Assembly: GCA_015063335.1 (NCBI GenBank)
Contig: SVUH01000029.1
Span: 1 to 17,070, forward strand
Direction of reading: 5' to 3'
From: Oscillospiraceae bacterium
GTDB lineage: Bacteria > Bacillota_A > Clostridia > Oscillospirales > CAG-272
Length of the DNA: 17,070 nucleotides
In this document: piece by piece, positions 1-7,011 of the stretch
How positions within the stretch are numbered: the stretch's first letter is position 1
Layout of the letters: every line of letters starts with the position of its first letter
Position numbers and translations under genes: made by a program
Notes under the pieces: model-generated
Database searches by the model: none
What the model saw: only the letters and a program-made list of their open reading frames with translations
What the model was told of the DNA's origin: nothing

Positions 1-20
1 TTTATCTCAAAATTTCTCAT
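1..20 (-). CDS. hisB: Start of a his operon gene, probably imidazoleglycerol-phosphate dehydratase (5' end only)
   Basis: An ATG on the minus strand at 20-18 opens a frame reading MRNFEI before the window ends. It has a good ribosome site (AAGGAG) formed by the last codons of hisC and begins 2 nt after the hisC stop. HisB is the usual gene after hisC in clostridial his operons, and HisB proteins often begin with a short MR..EI-type sequence followed by a lysine/arginine-rich stretch. The identity is therefore inferred from position and six residues only. The existence of a translated gene here is well supported; the name is not. Confidence 0.55.
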
Positions 21-22
21 TT

Positions 23-1096
23 TTATATCTCCTTTTCTTTAAGGATCTCTTTGATTTTTTGGAGTAAAATATCCATCTGCTCCCTAGTTCCAACCGTTAT
101 GCGGTTATATTCACAAATATCGGGAGCGGAAAAGTGTCGTACGAGTACTCCCCTTTCCTTGAGCTTAATGTAAAGCTCCTCGCCGCCGATCTTGTCACTC
201 TTTGCAAAAATGAAATTTGCCTTTGAGTCAGTCACCTCAAAACCGAGCTTTACAAGCTCTCGTTGCGTATACTCGCGGTTTTCCTCTATCCTTTTACAAT
301 TTGCAACGTAATATTCGTTATCCTCTATCGCCGCAATTCCCGCGACCATGGTAAGGCGGTTTATGTTGTAGGGATTTGTAGAGTACTTTATCTTTTCAAG
401 GTCAGCGATAAGCTCCTCGTTACCTATGGAAAAGCCAAGCCTTGCGCCCGCCATTGAGCGAGACTTTGAATAGGTGCATACCACCAAGAGGTTATCGTAT
501 TTTTTAGTAAGCTCGATGCTGCTCTGCGCTCCAAAATCAACGTACGCCTCGTCGATAAGCACCACCCTGTCGGGGTTTGCCTTGACTATTTGCTCGACCT
601 CGTCACGTGTAAGCGCAATTCCCGTGGGCGCGTTGGGGTTAGCAATAACTACGTTCGCGTCATTACCGAAATAGTCCTCAATTCCGATAGAGAAATCCGA
701 TTTAAGAGGAATCTTTCGGTAGTCCGTACCGTAAAGAGAGGCGTAGACCTGATAAAATCCGTAAGAGATTGACGGGAACTTAACAGGGTGCTCCCTCTCA
801 TCGCAAAATGCCATGAAAAAGAAATTAAGTATATCGTCCGAGCCGTTGGACACGAACACATTTTTTCTTTCTACCCCGTAAAGCCCTGCTATCGCGTCCT
901 TAAGTGTGGCGCACGTGGGGTCGGGGTACAAATTAAGCATTGATACCTGTTCTCTGTCAACCGCCGAAAGAACTCCCGCCGAGGGTGGGAACGGCGACTC
1001 GTTGGTATTGAGCTTGACATACTGCATATCTCTTGGCTGCTCACCTGGGGTATACGCTTCAAGCTTTACAAATTTTCTATTTATAAAACGACTCAT
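23..1096 (-). CDS. hisC: Histidinol-phosphate aminotransferase
   Basis: A PLP enzyme that converts imidazole-acetol phosphate and glutamate to histidinol phosphate in cytosolic histidine synthesis. It is 357 aa from the ATG at 1096, the normal family length (about 350). Visible fold-type I motifs are the N-terminal TNESPFPPS substrate segment (31-39), NPNAPTG with the PLP-contacting Asn155, IDEAYVDF with Asp182 and Tyr185 (181-188), and the Schiff-base Lys211 in TYSKSRSMAGARLGF with phosphate-binding Arg219. A TTG 15 nt upstream is in frame but lies inside hisD. The ATG is preferred because it follows AGGA at good spacing and starts 1 nt after the hisD stop, typical of translational coupling. 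It is the fifth gene of the his operon. No key residue is missing. Confidence 0.95.
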   Translation of the reverse strand: MSRFINRKFVKLEAYTPGEQPRDMQYVKLNTNESPFPPSAGVLSAVDREQVSMLNLYPDPTCATLKDAIAGLYGVERKNVFVSNGSDDILNFFFMAFCDEREHPVKFPSISYGFYQVYASLYGTDYRKIPLKSDFSIGIEDYFGNDANVVIANPNAPTGIALTRDEVEQIVKANPDRVVLIDEAYVDFGAQSSIELTKKYDNLLVVCTYSKSRSMAGARLGFSIGNEELIADLEKIKYSTNPYNINRLTMVAGIAAIEDNEYYVANCKRIEENREYTQRELVKLGFEVTDSKANFIFAKSDKIGGEELYIKLKERGVLVRHFSAPDICEYNRITVGTREQMDILLQKIKEILKEKEI

Positions 1097-1097
1097 A

Positions 1098-2375
1098 TTA
1101 TTCCTCGTCAAATCTTATAACTGCGCTCTTTGCGTGTGCGCCGAGCCCTTCTTTGTTTGCAAAGTATTCAACGTCGCGAGCGACCTTACGGAGCGCGTCC
1201 TTAGTAAAGTAGCTGAACTGCGTTTTCTTTACGAAGTCGTCAACCGACAAGGGGCTTGAAAATCTTGCAGTTCCACTGGTAGGCAACGTGTGGTTAGGTC
1301 CTGCCATGTAGTCACCAAGCGCCTCGGGACAATATTTTCCCATGAAGATAGATCCCGCGTGCTTTATCTTATCAAGATACATAAACGGCTCGTCCACGCA
1401 TATCTCAAGATGCTCGGGTGCTATACTGTTAGCAACCTCAACTGCCTCGTCAATGCTCTTGGTAATTATTATCTTGCCGTTATTATCAATAGACGTTCTT
1501 GCAATCTCCTGACGTTCAAGCATAGGGATCTGACGCTCAAGCTCCTCGGCAACGTCAGCGGCAAGAGTCTCGGAGTCCGTTACAAGAACTGCGCTTGCCA
1601 TGCGGTCGTGCTCTGCCTGCGACAGAAGATCCGCCGCTACGTACTTTGCGTTACAAGTGCTGTCCGCAATAACGAGAATTTCGCTCGGTCCTGCTATCAT
1701 GTCGATCGAAACTCTGCCGAACACCTGCTTCTTCGCTTCCGCAACGAATGCGTTACCGGGGCCTACTATCTTATCGACCTTAGGCACAGACTCCGTTCCG
1801 TAAGCCAAGGCGGCGATGGCCTGCGCTCCGCCCACCTTGAATACACGGTCAACACCCGCAACGGCTGCCGCCGCGAGTATGTGAGGGTTTACCTTTCCGT
1901 TCTTTGAGGGGGGAGTTACCATGATTATCTCTTTGCAGCCTGCGATCTTTGCGGGAACACAGTTCATAAGAACGGACGACGGATAAGCCGCCGTGCCGCC
2001 CGGCACGTAAAGTCCGACCTTTTCAATCGGAATAACCTTTTGGCCTATCACCACTCCGTCCTTGTCGTTGATAAGAAAGCTGTTTCTTACCTGACGGGAG
2101 TGGAAAGCGTAAATGTTTCCATAGGCGCTCTTGAGTATATTTATAAACTTCTCGTCAACATAATTAAAAGCCTCGTCTATCTCCTCGCGGCTCACCTCAA
2201 TGGCGTCGAGCTTGACACCGTCGAATTTTTCGGAATAAGCAACAAGCGCTTTGTCCTTATCCTTCTTTACGTTCTCGATTATCTCCGCAACCACAGCCTC
2301 AACGTTTACCGTAGGCTCTGTGCGGGCAAATATTTCGTCTTTTGTTATTTCTCCGTATTTATAAGTGCGAATCAT
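1098..2375 (-). CDS. hisD: Histidinol dehydrogenase
   Basis: A zinc and NAD enzyme that oxidises histidinol to histidine in two steps, the end of the pathway. It has 425 aa, the usual length. The zinc ligands known from the E. coli enzyme are all placed as expected: Gln253 and His256 in SQAEHD, Asp355 in ALGDYMAGP and His414 in LGAHAK. The catalytic Glu321-His322 pair is in APEHLEI. Other signatures are YVPGGTAAYPSS (123-134), VGPGNAFVAEAK (204-215) and IDMIAGPSE (224-232). The ATG at 2375 follows GGGAGG by 5 nt and lies 15 nt after the hisG stop. It is fully intact and in the usual order hisZ-hisG-hisD-hisC. Confidence 0.97.
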   Translation of the reverse strand: MIRTYKYGEITKDEIFARTEPTVNVEAVVAEIIENVKKDKDKALVAYSEKFDGVKLDAIEVSREEIDEAFNYVDEKFINILKSAYGNIYAFHSRQVRNSFLINDKDGVVIGQKVIPIEKVGLYVPGGTAAYPSSVLMNCVPAKIAGCKEIIMVTPPSKNGKVNPHILAAAAVAGVDRVFKVGGAQAIAALAYGTESVPKVDKIVGPGNAFVAEAKKQVFGRVSIDMIAGPSEILVIADSTCNAKYVAADLLSQAEHDRMASAVLVTDSETLAADVAEELERQIPMLERQEIARTSIDNNGKIIITKSIDEAVEVANSIAPEHLEICVDEPFMYLDKIKHAGSIFMGKYCPEALGDYMAGPNHTLPTSGTARFSSPLSVDDFVKKTQFSYFTKDALRKVARDVEYFANKEGLGAHAKSAVIRFDEE

Positions 2376-2390
2376 TTTGTCCTCCCGAAA

Positions 2391-3014
2391 TCAAACACCA
2401 AGATTTCTTCTTACCCCTTCGCATATCTCGCGAATTTCACTGTTCTTGAATTTGTAGCTTGCCTTATTGGCAATAAGTCTTGCGCTTATGTCAACTATGT
2501 CCTGTTTTGGTTCAAGGTCGTTTTCATAAAGCGTCTTTCCCGTTTCAACTATATCCACGATAACGTCGGACAAGCCGAGTATGGGAGCAAGCTCGATAGA
2601 GCCGTTAAGCTTGATTATGTCGATATCCCTGCTCTGCTCGTTATAAAAGCTGCGAGCGATATTCGGAAATTTGGTCGCAACGCGAAGCGTCCTGTCGCGT
2701 CTGTCGCAAAAATCCTTTTTAGCGGCAACCGCCATACGGCACTTACCTATTCCAAGGTCGGCAAGCTCGTAAACGTCGGGAGAATATTCGAGAATAATAT
2801 CCCGTCCCGCAATACCGATATCTGCCGCGCCTCTCTCTACGTATATAACGACGTCCGAGGGCTTTACCCAGAAATAACGAACTCCCTTTTCGGGGTTTTC
2901 AAAGATAAGCTTTCTGTTCTGCTCCTTTATAGACGGGCACTCAAAGCCTGCCGCCTCAAGCATTCCGTATGCCTTTTCTCCAAGTCTGCCCTTGGGAAGC
3001 GCAATATTAATCAT
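2391..3014 (-). CDS. hisG: ATP phosphoribosyltransferase, short-form catalytic subunit
   Basis: Joins ATP and PRPP, the first committed step of histidine synthesis. From the ATG at 3014 it has 207 aa (starting MINIALPKGRL). That is the short form, which lacks the C-terminal allosteric domain and needs HisZ. It shows the ALPKGRLG N-terminus (5-12), GAADIGIAGRD (62-72) and the PRPP loop VDIVETGKTL (153-162). The frame is open further upstream, and the TTG three codons earlier sits closer to the GGTGGAG ribosome site, so TTG is a possible true start. ATG is chosen because it matches the family N-terminus. The gene overlaps the hisZ stop by 8 nt (ATGATTAA), so its translation is probably coupled to that of its partner. 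Confidence 0.94.
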   Translation of the reverse strand: MINIALPKGRLGEKAYGMLEAAGFECPSIKEQNRKLIFENPEKGVRYFWVKPSDVVIYVERGAADIGIAGRDIILEYSPDVYELADLGIGKCRMAVAAKKDFCDRRDRTLRVATKFPNIARSFYNEQSRDIDIIKLNGSIELAPILGLSDVIVDIVETGKTLYENDLEPKQDIVDISARLIANKASYKFKNSEIREICEGVRRNLGV

Positions 3015-4131
3015 TTGTTTCAAGGCTCTCCACCCCTCTCTCACTTATCTTTAAGAGCTGTCTGTATCTTACGCTTGCGTCGGGAGCCGATGCTACCTTA
3101 ACGGTCTTACCGCTATCTACAAGCTCCTTGACTGTTGCAATTATCTTGTCGGTCGATACGTTCTCGTAAACGAGAAGTATATCGGTGTCGTAGCCGTTGT
3201 CTTCATTTCCGAAGCGCTCAAGCGTATCAAGGTAAACCGCAAAGCCGATAGCTCCGCACTGCTTACCCATACGCGAGAGAAGCTTATCGTATCTTCCGCC
3301 CGAAAGAACTCCCGTAGGAATACCGTTGATAAAGCCCTTGAAAATAACTCCGTCGTAATAGTTTCTGTCGTTGACGACGGAAAAGTCAAAATAGAGTTTT
3401 CCCGAAACGCCGTACGACTTCATTGCTTCATTTATGCTGACAAGCTCACCGTATGCATAAGCCATTTTCTCATTTTTAAGATTTTTTTCAATAACAGAGA
3501 GAGCATCGTCAAGCGTGGAGTAAATCTCCGTAAGAGCGCAGGCAACCTCGCTCACGTCCTCGCTGACCGAGCGAAGCGTGCAAAGATTTTTGAGGGCGCT
3601 CACGTTTTTGCTCTTGATATAATCCATCGCCTCGTCGCGCGCCGCGTCCTCAAGACCTGCCGCGTCGATAAGTCCCTCAACGAGCCCCATGTGAGAAATG
3701 TCAAGAACGTATTCCTCGCTTATGCCCTCAAGGCTCTTAAGCGCAAGCATTACGACCTCGCTCTGGGCATAGGTATCAATATTTCCGACACATTCAAGCC
3801 CCGTCTGCACGATCTCCTTAAAGCCGTGGCTCTCCGCTGACGTTCTGTAAACATTCTCGTTATAGTAGAGCTTATGCGTTTCGTTCTTGCCGTCGGAAAT
3901 ATTCTTAATAATAGAAAGCGTAACGTCGGGCTTAAGTGCCATAAGCTTTCCGTTGGTATCGGTAAATGTAAGTATATTCTCGCTTACGAGAAAGCTCTTG
4001 TTTCTCGCGTACAGGTCATACTCCTCAAATCTGCCCACCTTATATCTTGAATAGCCGAATTTACTGTAAAGCTCGCGAAGCGCGTATATCGCGCGCTCGT
4101 CACTTCTCAAAACCTCGGACGAAAAATTCAT
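3007..4131 (-). CDS. hisZ: ATP phosphoribosyltransferase regulatory subunit, HisRS-like
   Basis: A catalytically inactive paralogue of histidyl-tRNA synthetase. In known cases it forms a hetero-octamer with short-form HisG, gives it activity and makes it sensitive to histidine. It has 374 aa, close to the family size, and ends where HisRS would continue into its anticodon-binding domain. Visible HisRS-like segments are MALKPDVTLSI near residue 65, YNENVYRTSAESHGFKEIVQ around 90-110 (motif 2 region), and GVLSGGRYDKLLSRMGKQCG near 277-296 (motif 3 region). The ATG follows AAGGAGG by 8 nt and directly abuts the hisR stop (TAAATG). A true HisRS is unlikely given the length and the position between hisR and hisG. 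Confidence 0.94.
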   Translation of the reverse strand: MNFSSEVLRSDERAIYALRELYSKFGYSRYKVGRFEEYDLYARNKSFLVSENILTFTDTNGKLMALKPDVTLSIIKNISDGKNETHKLYYNENVYRTSAESHGFKEIVQTGLECVGNIDTYAQSEVVMLALKSLEGISEEYVLDISHMGLVEGLIDAAGLEDAARDEAMDYIKSKNVSALKNLCTLRSVSEDVSEVACALTEIYSTLDDALSVIEKNLKNEKMAYAYGELVSINEAMKSYGVSGKLYFDFSVVNDRNYYDGVIFKGFINGIPTGVLSGGRYDKLLSRMGKQCGAIGFAVYLDTLERFGNEDNGYDTDILLVYENVSTDKIIATVKELVDSGKTVKVASAPDASVRYRQLLKISERGVESLETND

Positions 4132-4422
4132 TTACTTTTCCTCCTTGATCTTTGATAAAATTGCGCTATAACCGCCCGCTCCGTAAAGATACGCGCGGTT
4201 TACGCGGCTGATCGTAGCCGTGCTCGCACCGGTTTCCTCAACAATTTTATTATATACCGCCTGCTCGGACAGCATTTTGGCAACGAGCATTCTCTGCGCT
4301 ATGTCCAAAAGCTCCTTACGGGTTATCAGGTCCTCGAGCAGCGCTTCGCACTCATTCTCGCTTTCTACTGCAACAAGCGCCTTTACGAGCAGCTTATATC
4401 CTTCATTTTCCTTGAGATTCAT
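4132..4422 (-). CDS. hisR: TrpR-superfamily repressor of the YerC/YecD type, probable histidine regulator
   Basis: A 96-aa, all-helical DNA-binding protein. The C-terminal half carries the YerC signature: LITRKELLDIAQRMLVAKML (about 38-57), then the helix-turn-helix KIVEETGASTATISRVNRA (about 64-82). Members of this family at the head of Gram-positive his operons have been proposed to repress histidine genes; the family tie is clear, the ligand (probably histidine) is inferred. The first gene of the operon, it is preceded by a promoter flanked by repeated 8-bp half-sites, so it probably represses itself. A GTG at 4440 opens the frame 6 codons earlier but lies inside the operator repeat and ahead of the AGAGGAG ribosome site. 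The ATG at 4422, 8 nt after that site, is the better start. It could also be named yerC. Confidence 0.88.
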   Translation of the reverse strand: MNLKENEGYKLLVKALVAVESENECEALLEDLITRKELLDIAQRMLVAKMLSEQAVYNKIVEETGASTATISRVNRAYLYGAGGYSAILSKIKEEK

Positions 4423-4438
4423 TGATTTTTCTCCTCTC

Positions 4439-4472
4439 ACTTTAATACTTTAATATGATAACACATTAAAGT
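4439..4472 (-). promoter_or_regulatory. Operator-like array of three half-sites in the his promoter
   Basis: On the plus strand ACTTTAAT occurs twice in tandem (4439-4446 and 4447-4454), and its exact complement ATTAAAGT occurs at 4465-4472. The inner pair makes a 26-bp dyad with a 10-bp spacer. The outer pair extends to a 9-bp match (4438-4446 and 4465-4473). On the transcribed strand one half-site falls in the -35/-10 spacer, and two fall just after the -10, over the expected transcription start. A dimeric TrpR-like repressor bound here would block RNA polymerase. Assignment to HisR is inferred from position and symmetry. Confidence 0.75.
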
Positions 4473-4483
4473 GGATTTGTCAA
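4455..4483 (-). promoter_or_regulatory. Sigma-A promoter of the his operon
   Basis: The -35 is TTGACA (4483-4478), the spacer is 17 nt and the -10 is TATCAT (4460-4455), with a TGn extension ahead of the -10. Transcription should start near 4448, giving a leader of only about 25 nt before the hisR ATG. That leaves no room for a T-box or attenuator, so control is probably by repressor at the DNA level. Confidence 0.85.
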
Positions 4484-4565
4484 TGCTTTTCTTAACATTT
4501 TTATTGTGTTTTTCACCAATATTGCGCCAAATTCAACACTGTTTTTTGTCATATGTCTTTTCACA

Positions 4566-4623
4566 ACACTTGTGGGGAAAGGCAAGCCCTTCCCCACGTG
4601 TAGGCATTGGAAACTCCAATGGC
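4566..4623. repeat. Pair of adjacent hairpins, possible dispersed repeat or RNA-stabilising element
   Basis: Two inverted repeats lie side by side between the HD-domain gene and the his promoter. The first has arms GTGGGGAA (4572-4579) and TTCCCCAC (4590-4597), extended inward by two G-C pairs after one mismatch and outward by ACAC/GTGT across a TT bulge. The second has arms CATTGGA (4605-4611) and TCCAATG (4615-4621) around a 3-nt loop. Neither is followed by a T-run on either strand, so they are not standard intrinsic terminators. They begin a few bases after the HD gene stop. The rest of this 204-nt gap shows only the his promoter. Confidence 0.6.
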
Positions 4624-4626
4624 TAT

Positions 4627-5286
4627 TTATAAGAGTCTTTGAGAATTTATCGACAAATGGAATTCAAGCCCCAGCCTCTCCGCCGCCTTACGGCAAAGTA
4701 CCATTCTGCCAAGAAATATTTCAAAATACTCCATGACCGAGCTGTATCTCGTATCAATATCAATATCAAGCAAAATAGACTTTTCCTCGCGGTCGACAGT
4801 CAGCTTTGAGGAAACGACCGAATAGTTTACTCTGTCGTGTATATCAAAGGTGGAAACGTCGGAGTTGCGCACGCGGGTGCGGCGAACGTCGGACTTATCC
4901 GCCAATATAAGCGCCGCCGCGATAGGGTTTACGGGAACGCCCGTGCCCTCGTCGTGGTTTCCGATCGCCGTCACGACCGTTGCAATATCCTCGGCGGGCA
5001 TGCCCATATTATCAAGAATACGAAATGACATTATCGCTCCGCTTTGTGAATGATCCGTTCTGTTTACGAGGTTACCGATATCGTGCATGTGCGCGGCGAT
5101 CTTTGCAAGCTCGATATCATGCTCCGAGTATCCAAGCTCGGTGAGTATATACTCGACGCTTGCCGCAACACGCCCGACGTGCGCAAAGCTGTGCTCTGTG
5201 TAGCCGAGAGCCGTAAGAGATTCGTCCGCACGCTTGATATACGTATTTACTGCTTGATCGTTTTTTATATCGAGGTAGGTAAGCAT
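4627..5286 (-). CDS. HD-domain phosphohydrolase, substrate unknown
   Basis: A soluble 219-aa HD-superfamily protein expected to bind metal and cleave phosphoester or nucleotide bonds. The substrate cannot be read from the sequence. Likely metal ligands in order are His36 (HSFAHVGRV), the His68-Asp69 doublet (AAHMHDIGN), His79 (DHSQSG), His111 (GNHDEG) and Asp130 (ILADKSD). The C-terminal third, from about residue 145, is a separate conserved-looking segment with no motif I know. The frame is open further upstream, but that part overlaps the previous gene. The ATG at 5286 follows GGAGG by 5 nt and starts 19 nt after the CPBP gene stop. It is the last gene of the lgt operon. A role in nucleotide or (p)ppGpp-like turnover is possible but not shown. 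Confidence 0.82.
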   Translation of the reverse strand: MLTYLDIKNDQAVNTYIKRADESLTALGYTEHSFAHVGRVAASVEYILTELGYSEHDIELAKIAAHMHDIGNLVNRTDHSQSGAIMSFRILDNMGMPAEDIATVVTAIGNHDEGTGVPVNPIAAALILADKSDVRRTRVRNSDVSTFDIHDRVNYSVVSSKLTVDREEKSILLDIDIDTRYSSVMEYFEIFLGRMVLCRKAAERLGLEFHLSINSQRLL

Positions 5287-5305
5287 TTTTCCTCCGAGAG
5301 CCTTT

Positions 5306-6115
5306 TTAAATATTAGTTTGCTCCTCTTTTTCGCCGTCATTCAATACCCTTTGTATCTCCGTCTGGCGTATTGTAAATAGCAGGAATATAACGTATGCCG
5401 CAACTGCTAACGCTACGACAGTTGTAAGAATAACCGTGGGAGTATCCCATATCTCGCCGACACCGCAGTTGGGAACAACTCCGCCCGCAAAATTATATAC
5501 CGCGTGAAGTATCACACAATACCAGATATTTGAGGTTTTTATCAATATGACCGAGCACATTCCGCCGATGAGGAACGAATAACCGATTTGAAGAATAACC
5601 GCACCGGGATTTGAGCCTGCGAAGATATTCAAAGCATGTATAACGCCAAATATGACCGAAGATATTACGATAGCAAAAAAAGCGCCCATTCGGTTTTTCT
5701 TACATCTTTGCAATACCACCGTAAAAATACAGCCTCTGAAAGCCATTTCCTCAAAGAAGCCTATGGCAAGCTGAGAGAGCGCGTACACGGCGATCACGGA
5801 CGGCGAGGAATCTATCGACGCGTTACCGCTAAATACGGGTATAAACGGAAAATTATTTATCGCAACTGCCATACAAGGCAGAAAGATAAGAAACGTTTTC
5901 AGCGTAAGGCGCGGAAAAAGAATACTTTTCGTCGAAAACGCAAGTATAAACAGAACGCACACTATACCGCCAAGAGAACGGCTCAACGTAACGTAAAGAT
6001 TTTGTCCGTAAGCCTCGGATGTAAAAATGCTTTTTTGGAAAACTTCAAGCGCTAAAAGTGCGACAAAAAGCACCGCCGCGATAATGACGTAAATTCGTTT
6101 TTTTACTGTACTCAT
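5306..6115 (-). CDS. CPBP-family intramembrane glutamic/metallo protease
   Basis: A polytopic membrane protein of 269 aa with roughly eight hydrophobic segments and the three CPBP (CAAX protease/bacteriocin-processing, ABI) motifs: EEMAFR (Glu122, Glu123, Arg127), FGVIH (His160) and ILHAVYN (His204, Asn208). The family cleaves within or near the membrane. In Gram-positives members act in bacteriocin immunity, peptide maturation or anti-sigma release, and no specific substrate is evident here. The ATG at 6115 shares one base with the lgt stop (TGATG) and follows GGAG by 8 nt. A TTG one codon earlier is in frame but less likely. Close linkage to lgt suggests a cell-envelope role. Confidence 0.88.
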   Translation of the reverse strand: MSTVKKRIYVIIAAVLFVALLALEVFQKSIFTSEAYGQNLYVTLSRSLGGIVCVLFILAFSTKSILFPRLTLKTFLIFLPCMAVAINNFPFIPVFSGNASIDSSPSVIAVYALSQLAIGFFEEMAFRGCIFTVVLQRCKKNRMGAFFAIVISSVIFGVIHALNIFAGSNPGAVILQIGYSFLIGGMCSVILIKTSNIWYCVILHAVYNFAGGVVPNCGVGEIWDTPTVILTTVVALAVAAYVIFLLFTIRQTEIQRVLNDGEKEEQTNI

Positions 6116-6906
6116 CAAGCACTCTCCACGGACTTATTTTCCGATTCCCTTTTTCTTACAGAATATTCAAGCAAGAACACAGCCAAAGAGCCTACTATCA
6201 TAAGTATTGCCGTAAGCTGCGAGGGGGTAAGAAAGCTTATAAATGTTGATCCGCGATAATCCGTCCTTGCGTATTCGATAAAAAATCTCCAAATACCGTA
6301 TGCGCACATATATATGGGCAAATTGTAGGTTTTATTTTTAAGAATACGAATCAAGAACAAGGCAAAGAGCGCAAAGAGGAATATCGCCTCAAAAAGCTGA
6401 ATTGGAACGACCTTTTTGTCAAGTGCCACCATGTATATACCGTACCACTTGTCAGTAACAGCGCCGTGACAGCAGCCCGCGAAAAGACAGCCCAATCTAC
6501 CGAGTCCGTGAGCCGCGGCAATGCAAGCCGCACCTATATTGGCTATGTTAAAGAACTCACGCACGTGCTCTCCGCCCTTGCCGAACATGAAATGGCCTGC
6601 GATAAAATAAACCGCAAGAAATATTGCCGCACCGCCGATAAGACCGCCGTAAAAGGTAGCGCCCGTGCTTGAGCTTAGCACAAAGCCGCCGTTTTTATCA
6701 ATATTGTAGATCGCTTGAAACAAAACGGCAGAATAATATCCGCCTACAATTGATGCAACGGCATTAAAAAGGCAGAGGTTCTGAAGCCTTGCGCCAAGAC
6801 CGTGTCTGTCAGCCAAAATTCTGTATATTATTATAGCGGAAACTGCCGCGATACAAAGCATTATCATGTAAAGGTCAATTCCCGGTAAAATCTCGTACGG
6901 GTACAT
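6115..6906 (-). CDS. lgt: Prolipoprotein diacylglyceryl transferase
   Basis: An integral membrane enzyme that moves diacylglycerol from phosphatidylglycerol to the lipobox cysteine of prelipoproteins. It has 263 aa, about seven hydrophobic segments, and the Lgt signature HGLGRLGCLFAGCCHG (133-148) with the essential Arg137. TFYGGLIGG (84-92) matches the segment that in E. coli carries His103; here Tyr takes that place, as in many clostridial sequences. EYARTDYRGS (211-220) is the conserved C-terminal element. Compared with the enterobacterial motif GRIGNF, Asn is replaced by Cys140, and two more cysteines follow. The ATG at 6906 follows GGAGGT. It is the first gene of a three-gene unit with its own consensus promoter. 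Confidence 0.92.
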   Translation of the reverse strand: MYPYEILPGIDLYMIMLCIAAVSAIIIYRILADRHGLGARLQNLCLFNAVASIVGGYYSAVLFQAIYNIDKNGGFVLSSSTGATFYGGLIGGAAIFLAVYFIAGHFMFGKGGEHVREFFNIANIGAACIAAAHGLGRLGCLFAGCCHGAVTDKWYGIYMVALDKKVVPIQLFEAIFLFALFALFLIRILKNKTYNLPIYMCAYGIWRFFIEYARTDYRGSTFISFLTPSQLTAILMIVGSLAVFLLEYSVRKRESENKSVESA

Positions 6907-6943
6907 TTTCCACCTCCGTATTTACTCACTTTTCTTTACAATA

Positions 6944-6972
6944 ATTATACCGCAAAACGACAAAAATGTCAA
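6944..6972 (-). promoter_or_regulatory. Sigma-A promoter of the lgt operon
   Basis: Perfect consensus: TTGACA (6972-6967), 17 nt, TATAAT (6949-6944). Transcription should start near 6937, leaving a leader of about 30 nt. It separates lgt-CPBP-HD from the pyr operon upstream, although no clear terminator lies between pyrI and this promoter. Confidence 0.9.
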
Positions 6973-6982
6973 TTCTGCGGTA
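6948..6982. repeat. Dyad symmetry enclosing the lgt promoter
   Basis: TACCGCA (6948-6954) and TGCGGTA (6976-6982) are perfect inverted arms with 21 bp between them. A second short dyad (GACA/TGTC) sits inside. The left arm touches the -10 and the right arm lies just upstream of the -35. It may be an operator, or a weak hairpin ending pyr transcripts. No proper T-run follows it. Confidence 0.5.
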
Positions 6983-7011
6983 CAATTTTTACAATATGTT
7001 CTTATTAAATT

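Noticed and set aside
2040..3101. A 353-codon open frame on the plus strand opposite hisD and hisG
   Set aside because: It lies wholly antisense to two well-recognised his genes, has no ribosome site or promoter that I can see, and its product matches no known pattern. It results from codon bias on the other strand.
4423..4440. A longer hisR starting from GTG at 4440
   Set aside because: The GTG lies in the operator repeat and upstream of the ribosome site. The ATG at 4422 has correct spacing and matches the family length.
4423..4626. A T-box or histidine attenuator ahead of the his operon
   Set aside because: The predicted transcript leader is about 25 nt, with no specifier loop, no T-box sequence and no run of histidine codons.
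4506..4736. A 76-codon plus-strand frame across the gap before the HD-domain gene
   Set aside because: It runs through both hairpins and into the antisense of the HD gene. It has no clear ribosome site and a composition unlike the neighbours.
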